DNA of 26,647 bases from Betaproteobacteria bacterium (GTDB lineage: Bacteria > Pseudomonadota > Gammaproteobacteria > Burkholderiales > Burkholderiaceae). The stretch spans positions 1 to 26,647 of the forward strand of contig JAGWXN010000015.1 in NCBI GenBank assembly GCA_018969885.1. Reading direction: 5' to 3'. The translations under genes and the position numbers were made by a program. The notes below the pieces were generated by a model. That model had not been told where the DNA came from. It ran no database searches and saw nothing but the letters and a program-made list of their open reading frames with translations. Positions 24,001 to 26,647 of the stretch are shown here, one piece after another; within the stretch, counting starts at the first letter, position 1; every line of letters starts with the position of its first letter.

Positions 24001-26647
24001 ATCGCGGCCTTCAGGCCGAGCTCCAGCCCGTCCTGGCTCAGGTCGAAGACCAGGCCCTTGCCCGGGAACAGATTGACCTCGGTGACCTGCGCGCTATTGG
24101 CCGCCGACGCATCGCGGAGCTTGGTAAAGACGAGCTTGTAGTGGCGATAACTCTGGGTGTTGGTGAAGCTCACCTGGCGGGTGGCATTCCTAGCCATCGT
24201 GAGGCCGGTTTCAACGCCCGCTGTAATCGGCACCCAGCCGGTCGCGGCGCCCCAGGCGGGCGCGGTCTCGCTGACGGCGCCGTAGAGCGCAATCTCAACC
24301 GGATCGCGCGCCGGCGAATCGTTGCCCGTGGTGAGCGCAAGCGCATCCACCACCGCCGCTTCCGAGAGCGTGAACACCAGGCCCGAGCCTTCCTTGTCGA
24401 AGTTCAGGTACTTGGACGAGGGTGACCCGTCGATCGCAGCCGCCGCCCCTTCATTGGCGGGCGAGCGGGTGGACGACGCCGTCACCGCGGTGACGGTCGG
24501 ACCCGCGCGGTCGGCATTCGCCCATTCCAGATAGGCCTGCAGACCGCGCACGGTCGGCACGCCCTTCACGCCGAAGAACTCAACCGGCTGATTGAGGTAA
24601 TCCAGAACCAGGTCACCGACCCGCAGGTAGGGCGAGAGATTCAGGATCTGATCGAGCGTCTGATTGATGATCGGAAGCGGCTCGGCATTGATCAACTCGG
24701 CCCGCACGCTACTCATCTGACCCGCTACGGTCCGTAGCGCATCGCCGATTCGGCCATCGAGCGAACCGTCGAGATTGTCGAGCGCAAAGCGGGTCTCGCC
24801 ATCGGCCTTGAACGACACATCGATCGTCTGGCCGGCCACGTCGACGCTCCGCTCGAGCGGCGCACCGGTGAAGTTGGCCCCCACCGACACTTCGCCAAAC
24901 AGCGACTCATTGATGAACGGGATCGGCACCTTGGCGGTGGCATCCAACACAAACGCAAAGCCCTCGCCGGGCAGCGTGCCGGTCGCCGCAGCGGGCGGCT
25001 GCGCAAAGAGCCGCGCATCCGCAATGTGCATATAGGTCTTCGACTGGAACGTGCCCTTCACCGTGGGGAATACCACCTTGTAGTGGGTATACGCCGTGGT
25101 GTTGGCAAAGCTGACCACCGCGGCAGCGCCGCGGCCGTTGGCAAGGCCGGTATTGCCCGCGCCGAGTTTGGTCCAAGTGTTGGTGGTCCAGGGATCGGCC
25201 GCGTTCGAGCCAAACACCTCCCAGGTCTTGGGATCCCATTGCCAGATGTCGTCGTTGGTACGCGTGGTGAGCGCAAGCGAATCGAATACCTGCGGCGTAT
25301 CGAGCGTGAGGCTGTAGCCCGAGCCCGGTCCGGTCTTGTTCAGATACTTGGTCGCAGGATTACCGTCGACCGCGTTCTCCACCATCTCATTGGCGGGCGA
25401 CTCGCCCGGCGTGCTGGTGAGGCCACCCGACTGCGCCTCAAAGAGTCGCGCCTCGGAGAGATGCAGGTAAGCCTTGCCCTGATAGAAACCCTTGGTGGTC
25501 GGGAACACGACTTTGTAGAAGCGATACGGCGTGTCGTTGGCAAAGCTCACCACGCTCGAGGAGCCGCGCGCGTTCCCGAGACCCGTATTGCCCTCGCCCA
25601 GTTTCACCCAGTCGGTATCGCCCCAATCAACGCTGTTGTTCGAGCCCCAGACCTCCCAGGTCTTGGGATCCCACTGCCAGATGTCATCGTTGGTGCGCGA
25701 GACGAGCAGCATCGAGTCCATGGCCTTCGCCTGCGGCAGCGCCATGGTGAAGCCCGAGGTCGGCCCGGTCTTGTTCAGATACTTGGTGGCGGTGTTGGCA
25801 TCGTTGATGCCCGACACCCCCTCGCCCGCAGGCGATTCGCCCGGCGAGGCGGTGAGTGCCGGCGCCTCGAGTGGCACGACCACGCCGAGGCGGCCGTCGA
25901 TGATGCCCGCCGTCTGACCGGCGAGTGACACCGTGGCTTCCAGCCCGCTCGCGCCAATCAGGAGCGCGCCTCCAGGCACTACCTCGAGTGAAAGATCGGC
26001 CCGCGCCGACACGATCGGCGCCGAATCGGCGGCCGCATCCGGCGAGCGGACCTGGAGCGTGACCGAACCCGCTGCGGCGAGGGTGCGCTCGCGCGCATCA
26101 AGCGTATCAACGATCTCGCCGCGCATCCGTAGCGCGGTGGAGCCGCTCACGCCGTCGCCGTCAATATCGCCCTGGGTAAAGTCAGCGGTCAGCCCGGCAA
26201 GCTCGCCGGTGGTCGGGCCGAGATTGAGTGATAGATCGAGCCCGCCCGCGCCAAGGGTGAGCCCCGGCACGCCCTCGAGCGCAACATTCTGTGCGCCCGC
26301 ATGCAGGCCCACGAAGCTGCCCCCGCCACGAACATCCGACAGGAGCGCAAGCCCGAGCGAGCCGCCCGTGAGCGATACGCCGATGAAGTCTTCTTCCGAT
26401 CCGGCGTTGACGCCCAGCCGGACGTCAACGTTTCGCGCGGCAATCAGCGTGGTGCGCATGGAGCGGCGCTGGCCATCGCTTAGCGTGACCGTCCGGCCGC
26501 CCAGCATGGAGAGCGCAAAGCTGCCGCTTGCGGTGACGTAGTCTGCGATGCTCAGGCTTGCATCGAGCGTGAGCGTGGTGAACTGCCCGGCATCCACGCC
26601 ATATTCGATCGATACCGTGGAATCGGTCGCGAGGTTGGTTTTCACCG
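1..26647 (-). CDS. Giant multidomain adhesin-like protein (internal fragment, both ends missing)
   Basis: One frame is open across the whole window on the minus strand: codons run from 26645 down to 3 (8,881 codons), and hand translation met no TAA, TAG or TGA. The frame was checked at both edges and at about 24421, 18063, 12061, 8401 and 4921, where recognisable domains all fall in the same phase. The first in-frame codon (GTG at 26645-26643) is not a start, because coding continues off the edge. Domain order is beta-rich segment, three discoidin-like domains, long hydrophobic repeat region, RTX block, PA14/discoidin/LTV-module region with propeller-like segments, then haemagglutinin-type beta-helix repeats with Ig-like insertions. 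No cysteine was seen. The family suggests an exported surface or matrix protein that binds glycans and calcium; this is inferred from the domains. A LEPR-XLL or RTX giant adhesin is the closest class I know. The export signals and anchor are outside the window. Confidence 0.93.
3..540 (-). repeat. Super-repeat anchor A3 (cut by the window edge)
   Basis: About 179 residues: VNLRFDRAVRIDGDLTLRAS, GRLIVEGADSVEFALGLAFR, FAGGILAGDAQPLLLTGVDT, LSTVSIQGSAGADLD, then LSVVSKAARITQAA. It matches A1 and A2, about 3.65 kb after A2. The next period would continue beyond the window. Confidence 0.68.
3645..4190 (-). repeat. Super-repeat anchor A2
   Basis: About 182 residues: ASGNLTVRAGGELEID, ATLRIDGADAVRFAAGIALS, FAAGVLAGDSNSFELAGIGT, LDDLAIQGLAGAALALRPVS, then LAAAATAGAISQ. 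It matches A1 element by element, about 2.7 kb further along the gene. Confidence 0.68.
4640..4960 (-). other. Ig-like domain B2
   Basis: About 107 residues: VPAISRIDVPAEGRYEAGRE, FKLAFSEATAIDTASGAP, KVFRYTVPAGEAVLSASVER, VADAAQNRLG. It is the second copy of B1; the closing loop has DAAQN in place of DVAGN. After it the beta-helix pattern resumes (ANVFGGSVYAAGG). Confidence 0.72.
4985..5164 (-). other. Ig-like domain G2
   Basis: About 60 residues: LTVRFTDSAGASVVGNAVVA, NGGWTVSGVDLSRLAGSGAV, REGFIQVGSAPAASG. It corresponds to G1 but lacks the opening GTA.AGS strand, so it looks like a shortened or strand-sharing copy fused to B1. Confidence 0.6.
5165..5492 (-). other. Ig-like domain B1 ('YxAGRxMxFxVxFSEAV')
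   Basis: About 109 residues: FPQITRVDGPAAGVYAAGRT, FAVRFSEAVTVDTSAGSP, KMFRYTVPAGTTVSAAAVQA, LTDVAGNRIG. This is the adhesin-type Ig-like repeat with a FSEAV strand and a closing DxAGN. It is followed without a gap by G2. Confidence 0.72.
5525..5775 (-). other. Ig-like domain G1
   Basis: About 84 residues: AIDLSGTASAAAGSTLTLTF, TDAAGKSVERTVSVSNGAWT, ASGINLFTLAETGPVRLVIT. The pattern GTA.AGSTLTLTFTDAAGK...VS.G.WT.SG(I/V)(N/D)L is that of bacterial Ig-like domains of giant adhesins. A short duplicate of its opening, EGRWVATSDRSAISASGTVS, lies at about 5882-5943. Confidence 0.7.
6375..6905 (-). repeat. Super-repeat anchor A1
   Basis: About 177 residues: VDVNFQDRVYVAGDLTIKAT, GRLVVEGATSVIFNRGVRLA, FGASLLAGDTNSFKLSGVQS, VGDVAITGAAGRALAMEPAL, then LSVSSSAGAISQ. 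The same order of elements returns at 3645-4190 and 3-540, so this marks the start of a larger period in the beta-helix. Confidence 0.68.
6985..7140 (-). other. Tail-fibre-like 'GATAxxVVxxGVVxxVxxxxxGxGY' segment
   Basis: About 52 residues: YSSVPLLGGSGAGATAHLVV, DGVVTSVSLESLGGGYVSG, DVLTVSR. This G.GA.A...V..G.V..V.....G.GY pattern is common in phage tail and baseplate-type structural proteins and is also met in bacterial adhesins. A single copy is present, joining copy 4 to the beta-helix region. Confidence 0.55.
7215..7445 (-). repeat. 'GxFxAGDxxxxxG' module, copy 4
   Basis: About 77 residues: FRLRLAGDFIAGDQVVVRGV, YTVVANDLSANGTGGGTG, ANIAAKVAALLTT, then a Lys/Ala/Ser connector KLASAKASGGSVLLAP. 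With copy 3 it forms a near tandem pair. Confidence 0.7.
7770..8037 (-). repeat. 'GxFxAGDxxxxxG' module, copy 3
   Basis: About 89 residues: EYRLSLSGNFAAGDMIVVRG, LTVTAADLTVDGQGGGG, LANIAARLRTVSA, IRFTGLKAGNEGDFTVTAS. It is close to copies 2 and 4. A short connector (GRINGSDRVDDPSTP, then ITLQGRIGSGIGSS) leads to copy 4. Confidence 0.7.
8046..8599 (-). other. Gly-rich linker and strand region
   Basis: About 184 residues: FELAKVIPADRAPQVVTAQK, ASENAGQGLQLKPADPNAP, a pure Gly run in SIGGGGGSGVS (about 8390-8420), then GGSNPVALGGAGSSLAM and strands GGKVRVGGKIKGTKTEVQG. It is probably a flexible connector passing into the first beta-helix rungs. No domain recognised. Confidence 0.5.
8600..8990 (-). 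other. Discoidin-like domain 8, RDP subtype
   Basis: About 130 residues: TPATGASSAIDG, ASTRYVGIGESGAGF, loop ADQPGRDPMTVSVYGSN, YRYYKLVFGSIRDPLAGA, VQLSEAALR. It follows domain 7 directly. This copy has RYV where most copies have KYLN, and a shorter opening. Confidence 0.75.
8997..9760 (-). other. Discoidin-like domain 7, split by LTV module 7
   Basis: The first part, VLSPSNAGPAAANDGRADTS (about 9665-9730), matches the SPANEGAAAAIDG opening of domain 3. The second part, from LNAGLKFVLAQ (about 9320) through TTSREDARRDPTSFTIYGSN, YRYYKVIF and MQIAEA (to about 8997), matches the remainder. Between them lie about 110 residues containing an LTV module. The domain is therefore interrupted early in its fold, the reverse of the nesting at 15275-15959. 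The split is inferred from comparison with the other discoidin-like copies. Confidence 0.65.
9365..9590 (-). repeat. LTV module 7 (inserted in discoidin-like domain 7)
   Basis: About 75 residues: ETLTVTVTEVGSQGGVFFAQ, PGVAVNGSDAARAISG, RAALGAYFARTDGLVYLG, LKFTVTS. It keeps the module pattern but sits within the early part of a discoidin-like domain. The closing side continues ASGATLQTFNVAPG before the discoidin part resumes. Confidence 0.62.
9765..10569 (-). other. Beta-rich connecting region
   Basis: About 268 residues with no recognised domain. It contains ITLDVTRPSAINAVFNG, strand repeats LRLGSKADSFTMTRLG and EGADRTLINLGN that weakly recall degenerate calcium repeats, and a run of regular strands (KLKIVAKRLSIESDLVVGG) that looks like beta-helix rungs. 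It connects the calcium/PA14 half to the final discoidin pair. Confidence 0.45.
10570..10875 (-). repeat. 'GxFxAGDxxxxxG' module, copy 2
   Basis: About 100 residues: FTLALKGDFAAGSTVRIAGI, FTVEARDLTVNGDGTGG, ASNIAARIAAQAG, LRFESLESDPAGSLAVRAT. The (A)NIAA(R/K) Ala-rich helix is shared with copies 3 and 4. The function is not known. Confidence 0.68.
11025..11720 (-). repeat. LTV module 6, split by discoidin-like domain 6
   Basis: The opening QLTATVTVPAVGVSVAGASN and the closing LPFGQLSLRPAQGITID, AVVKGSLTALQSYLGTAGN, LGIQVTGSQ surround a discoidin-like domain, as in modules 3 and 4. Confidence 0.62.
11225..11680 (-). other. Discoidin-like domain 6, RDP subtype (inserted)
   Basis: About 152 residues: ANSPANESAANAVDG, SKYLNYHK, loop ADAPERDPVNFVLYGSN, YRYYKVLFPTVRDASKASAM, QIAEVSL. 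It is inserted in LTV module 6 at the same place as domains 4 and 5. The central strand carries a longer loop (SGDTFGAVGATAPARGAS). Confidence 0.78.
11760..12290 (-). other. PA14-like domain 5 (divergent)
   Basis: About 177 residues: GLLVPGVSYTADPGG, ARQMLSGWFVPEVSGSYTFD, ANDRASLWFETSGSG, LVAGKRYYFELRQYEQ, FARLGYLLN. The core is clear, but the calcium-site pair reads ND rather than DD, and the helper segment after YYFE is longer than in domains 1-4. The preceding segment (12291-12430, VPDAIGAVAGEPTQIVFD and following) is a short linker with a cadherin-like flavour, not assignable to a family. Confidence 0.75.
12430..13150 (-). other. Beta-propeller-like segment 2
   Basis: About 240 residues with about five blade-like repeats: NYSASAVIAGNRLLVAD, NWSDIATDAGGTRLVAAAG, NWVSVDSDSTGRVLVAAAQG, EWTAVSVSGDGKVIAAAASG, DWSAAELDATGETLFAAG, each ending in a strand such as RLYTA, HVYIA, LWVV or RLYVM. 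The pattern W(S/T)x(V/I), D/G turn, V(A/L)AAxGG, (L/V)Y recalls sialidase/YCF48-type propellers. No catalytic residues are evident. Protein or glycan binding is possible, not shown. Confidence 0.65.
13295..13517 (-). repeat. LTV module 5 (uninterrupted)
   Basis: About 74 residues: EQLTVSFATVGTAGG, DGITIGGNETARTVTG, WSALSAYLGQADAIRYAG, LTMTTVSV. There is no inserted domain. It is followed by a linker with SGRLLDSRAIFVGAGKLAVD. Confidence 0.68.
13520..14000 (-). other. PA14-like domain 4
   Basis: About 160 residues: FRVERWLDIGG, DNYGERLSGWITPPDSGSY, LWVTADDSAELWVDTSG, WTRNASQKSAAITLEKGRLY, RFELLHKEGSGGDFVQVGVS, end LPATWLG. The paired Asp is present. It resembles PA14 domain 1 (WITPP, LLHKEG) more than domains 2 and 3 (YFAP, LLKE). 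Confidence 0.85.
14063..14752 (-). repeat. LTV module 4, split by discoidin-like domain 5
   Basis: The opening QATVTLSAPAGGVVVVGGSN and the closing GAVELAAPPAGVTVSG, RVLTGSIHALQAFLSTPGN, LSIRVSA flank a complete discoidin-like domain. The layout copies module 3 almost exactly. Confidence 0.65.
14262..14700 (-). other. Discoidin-like domain 5, WQWDP subtype (inserted)
   Basis: About 146 residues: ANSPSGEGAQNAIDG, TKYLN, loop TNDDNWQWDPKSWQLWGSN, RHYKLVF, RRLVHLSEATLL. The loop is the WQWDP kind seen in domains 1 and 2, which lie about 11 kb upstream in the gene. The 19 bases at 14487-14505 are identical to those at 25662-25680. Confidence 0.8.
14757..15245 (-). other. PA14-like domain 3
   Basis: About 163 residues: VTLEVWNSLNG, DNYGARVSGYFAPTESG, NLFMTADDSAELWLDTSG, WTKTAGQKSANLSFEKGRLY, RFEALLKEGGGGDYVRIGF, end VPASWYV. 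It is very close to PA14 domain 2 in spacing and wording, consistent with duplication. The paired Asp is present. Confidence 0.85.
15275..15959 (-). repeat. LTV module 3, split by discoidin-like domain 4
   Basis: The opening strand QLTVSLTAPAGGVVVIGGSD (15900-15956) and the closing part GSVAAKAAEGITLAGD, RTLSGNVYALHRYLTTVGN, LQVRVAG (15275-15470) match the two ends of an uninterrupted LTV module, with a discoidin-like domain between them. The insertion point falls after the APAGG turn, before the (D/E)GI strand. The nesting is inferred by comparison with modules 1, 2 and 5. Confidence 0.65.
15480..15900 (-). other. Discoidin-like domain 4, RDP subtype (inserted)
   Basis: About 140 residues: ANSPSSEGPLNVLDG, SSKYFN, loop NDAPERDPMSYVLYGSN, FYKIVFPTLRDGARASGMQI, ADVMLF. 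It is complete, and lies inside LTV module 3. The paired ends (GGSDAAGG before, GEGSALSARPYG after) are close to those around domains 5 and 6, which suggests the insertion arose once and the composite was then duplicated. Confidence 0.8.
15963..16463 (-). other. PA14-like domain 2
   Basis: About 167 residues: VTVETWTGLSG, DNYGARIRGYFAPSEAG, NLFLTGDDSAELWVDLSG, WTKFPSQKSASINFERGKLY, RFEILLKEASGGDFVRVGY, end VPSQWVL. The paired Asp of the calcium site is conserved (GDDSAELW). It is followed at once by LTV module 3. Confidence 0.85.
16500..16722 (-). repeat. LTV module 2 (uninterrupted)
   Basis: About 74 residues: ALTVTLSVPMGGTGEI, EGLAVTVGGTATQRTFTG, LPALHAYFTQPGNIRFSG, TLDVRVG. It directly follows PA14 domain 1 and precedes PA14 domain 2, giving an alternating PA14-LTV layout. 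This copy is the plain reference for the copies that carry an inserted discoidin-like domain. Confidence 0.72.
16745..17212 (-). other. PA14-like domain 1
   Basis: About 156 residues: ATVELYENLAG start, ISGWITPPETGSYQLWIAGD, DTAELWLDASG, WTQTPGQRSASVLLEKGKLY, RFEVLHKEGFGSDFVQVGYS, end VVPGSWL. The SGW(I/F)xPPExGxYxxxxxxDDxxxLW(L/V)D signature is the PA14 core. In yeast flocculins the paired Asp holds calcium for sugar binding. Paired Asp is present here (GDD). Confidence 0.85.
17235..17520 (-). other. Short propeller-like segment with two Asp boxes
   Basis: About 95 residues with two Asp-box motifs: SEDGGMSW (17388-17411) and SSDGGKTW (17260-17283), each preceded by a Gly/Val-rich strand (SGGIYL, GGGVVS). 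Asp boxes (SxDxGxTW) mark blade turns in sialidases and YCF48-like propellers. Two motifs are too few for a full propeller, so this is either a remnant or part of a fold completed by flanking sequence. Confidence 0.7.
17560..17772 (-). repeat. LTV module 1 (uninterrupted)
   Basis: About 71 residues: DLSVTLRVGSGEIVA, DGVAVSGSETERVFTG, LDKLNAFFTKPGKVRYTF, LSVEIRA. The pattern is LTVT, a turn, (D/E)G(V/I), G, R(T/V)(F/L)(T/S)G, L(H/N)A(Y/F)(F/L), PGN(I/V), closing strand. Seven copies are visible in the protein. It looks like a small beta-sandwich with one short helix, similar to recurring modules of giant adhesins; no named family is assigned. Confidence 0.7.
17773..18002 (-). other. Linker after the RTX block
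   Basis: About 76 residues starting GAVGSNRILGETDEELSDLDFSG, acidic at first, then Pro-rich (LTGPAANLPTVSIP) and ending LLFYGKPFGGPTSE just before the first LTV module. No domain recognised. Confidence 0.5.
18003..18365 (-). repeat. RTX-like hemolysin-type calcium-binding repeats
   Basis: About 121 residues carrying Gly/Asp nonapeptide-like units: LGDGNDMFD, VRGGDGNDTILLG, LVGGAGDDTLSGG, AADDLLLGG, LLGGEGADWMY, LTGGRGLDRYVF. This is the GGxGxDxLx pattern of RTX beta-rolls, which bind calcium between turns and usually fold outside the cell. The block is short and partly degenerate, with a spacer between the second and third units. In typical RTX proteins the repeats lie near the C-terminus; here more than 6,000 residues follow. 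Confidence 0.88.
18370..19460 (-). other. Gly/hydrophobic segment before the RTX block
   Basis: About 364 residues. After GKTKNVNRTGLQFMPYLLDI come aromatic and Pro-rich stretches (ATVPIPFPPLSWISLNVG), a Gly-rich hydrophobic run LLGGVGITGVMSGGIGGSIS at about 18875-18930, a DDNGQI turn and then FKGGISPYIWVNTLLTG. The Gly-rich run could be a tight beta structure or could touch a membrane; it is not a clean transmembrane helix because of its Ser and Gly content. The end (DRLWLNTADGGESFILSG) leads straight into the calcium repeats. No family recognised. Confidence 0.5.
21075..21198 (-). other. Acidic Ala/Glu-rich low-complexity linker
   Basis: About 41 residues dominated by Ala, Glu, Ser, Asp, Thr and Gly (for example ADAPAAESADASAAENGAAE). 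It lies between two hydrophobic units, after KLAV and before LTVTLKNG. It probably acts as a flexible hinge between folded parts. It stands out because the surrounding region is otherwise strongly hydrophobic. Confidence 0.7.
21990..22260 (-). repeat. 'GxFxAGDxxxxxG' module, copy 1
   Basis: About 90 residues starting LTGEFKAGDVLRLGGISAVD, then TYTVTAADVAAAT, an Ala-rich segment and paired strands VKLTAKLAGDAGAFNVTPAV. It is the most divergent of four copies in the protein (others at 10570-10875, 7770-8037 and 7215-7445). The pattern is a beta-hairpin, TVTAADL, an Ala-rich helix and two strands, commonly repeated in giant bacterial adhesins. Its function is unknown. Confidence 0.6.
24066..24473 (-). 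other. Discoidin-like domain 3, RDP subtype
   Basis: About 136 residues: SPANEGAAAAIDG, SSKYLN, a central loop NDSPARDPVEIALYG, then HYKLVF, KLRDASAANSAQVTEVNLF. This is the common subtype seen in secreted and PEP-CTERM proteins, with a (N/A)D(A/S)P(E/A)RDP loop where domains 1, 2 and 5 have WQWDP. The end at LF is followed at once by the hydrophobic repeat region. Confidence 0.8.
24474..25004 (-). other. Linker with first Leu/Pro helical motif
   Basis: About 177 residues between discoidin-like domains 2 and 3. It starts with a Pro/Ala/Gly linker, then strands (FAFVLDATAKVPIPF, GQTIDVSFKADG), then a motif LPIINQTLDQILNLSPYL at about 24620-24680. The same kind of motif recurs downstream in the long hydrophobic region. 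The segment therefore looks like one unit of that region placed before domain 3. No named domain is recognised. Confidence 0.55.
25005..25412 (-). other. Discoidin-like domain 2, WQWDP subtype
   Basis: About 136 residues in tandem with domain 1 after a roughly 10-residue linker. Landmarks are SPANEM, AVDGNPATKYLN, TNDDIWQWDPKTWEVFGSN, HYKVVFP and MHIADARLF. At DNA level the WQWDPK segment differs from the domain 1 copy by a single base over 19 (25227-25245 against 25662-25680), which points to a fairly recent duplication or strong constraint. Sugar binding is inferred from the family only. Confidence 0.8.
25440..25856 (-). other. Discoidin-like (F5/8 type C-like) domain 1, WQWDP subtype
   Basis: About 139 residues with the usual landmarks of this jelly-roll domain: an opening SPAGEG segment, an Asn/Asp-rich turn followed by TKYLN, a central strand ending in WGSNN, and the closing RFYKVVFP then LHLSEARLF. 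The central loop reads TNDDIWQWDPKTWEVW. Such domains are often found in secreted and PEP-CTERM proteins and many bind sugars; the ligand here is unknown. It sits directly before a second copy of the same subtype. Confidence 0.8.
25862..26645 (-). other. Beta-rich segment at the N-terminal edge of the fragment
   Basis: About 260 residues of alternating hydrophobic and polar strands with recurring 'LGLALL', 'GLDLSLNLG' and 'DLSLEV' stretches separated by Gly-rich turns. The sequence DIDGDG at about 26151-26168 resembles a single EF-hand-like or dockerin-like calcium loop, but it stands alone. I do not recognise a named domain. The phrasing resembles the strand repeats of giant haemagglutinin-like or RTX adhesins. 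It is cut by the window edge. Confidence 0.6.

Larger units (their letters stand above)
19461..24065 (-). other. Long hydrophobic repetitive region of unrecognised fold
   Basis: About 1,535 residues of alternating amphipathic strands (for example LRIGIGLPG, LDFDLSLGWKDGF, LNVDVDAGFDLLLSLGG) and Leu/Pro motifs predicted to be helical: LPFISQGVDGLLDL (about 23340), LPVLDKSLGELLDLG (about 21745), LPLVGSKLAEVGGMIG (about 20680). The pattern is phi-P-phi-phi, three residues, L, two or three residues, LL, so the region may be built of several divergent units of a few hundred residues. It has fewer Gly/Thr and more Leu/Phe/Asp/Lys than the downstream half. I recognise no database family. Similar stretches occur in giant LEPR-XLL-type proteins, to my knowledge without a known function. 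Confidence 0.6.

Noticed and set aside
26151..26168. Dockerin or EF-hand calcium site (DIDGDG)
   Set aside because: Only one loop is present and no helix pair or second loop follows; it may bind calcium but cannot be called a dockerin.
26643..26645. In-frame GTG as a possible start codon
   Set aside because: It is at the window edge, no upstream sequence can be seen to judge a ribosome site, and the protein begins in the middle of a strand-rich region without a signal peptide.
1..26647. Operon of several adhesin genes rather than one gene
   Set aside because: No stop, start or intergenic space was found at the domain borders, and the frame stays the same from edge to edge.

Overview
The window lies inside one very large protein-coding gene on the minus strand. 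Reading the reverse complement from position 26645 down to position 3 gives one open frame of 8,881 codons. I translated it by hand and met no stop. Neither the start nor the end of the gene is in the window, so the full protein is longer than about 8,900 residues (my rough mass estimate is 0.9 MDa or more). I see no intergenic space, second gene, RNA gene, mobile element, promoter or terminator. Apparent reading frames on the plus strand and in the other minus frames are Arg/Ala/Pro/Ser-rich shadows of this GC-rich frame.

The protein reads as a mosaic, modular, secreted or surface giant protein of a high-GC Gram-negative bacterium. The composition is Gly/Ala/Val/Thr/Leu/Asp-rich with no cysteine that I could find. 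In protein order (descending coordinates): a beta-rich segment (26645-25862); three discoidin (F5/8 type C)-like domains (25856-24066); about 1,800 residues of hydrophobic, repetitive sequence of unrecognised fold with recurring Leu/Pro helical motifs (24065-18370); an RTX-like Gly/Asp block (18365-18003); a mixed region of five PA14-like domains, five more discoidin-like domains, seven copies of a small 'LTV...LHAYL' beta module and two propeller-like segments with Asp-box or WD-like repeats (18002-8590); a Gly-rich linker and further repeat modules (8590-6980); then filamentous-haemagglutinin-like beta-helix repeats to the window edge (6980-3), interrupted by two pairs of Ig-like domains (5775-4640).

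The most notable architecture is domain nesting. Three of the LTV modules each carry a discoidin-like domain inserted at the same point, and at one place the nesting is reversed, with an LTV module inserted inside a discoidin-like domain. Discoidin-like and PA14 domains commonly bind carbohydrate, and RTX repeats bind calcium, so a calcium-stiffened adhesin or matrix protein is the simplest reading; this is inference. Secretion route, anchoring and neighbouring genes cannot be judged because both termini are missing. The layout resembles the giant proteins that carry an N-terminal LEPR-XLL motif, but that motif would lie outside this window. The organism cannot be named more closely than a high-GC Gram-negative bacterium, for example a proteobacterium or verrucomicrobium.
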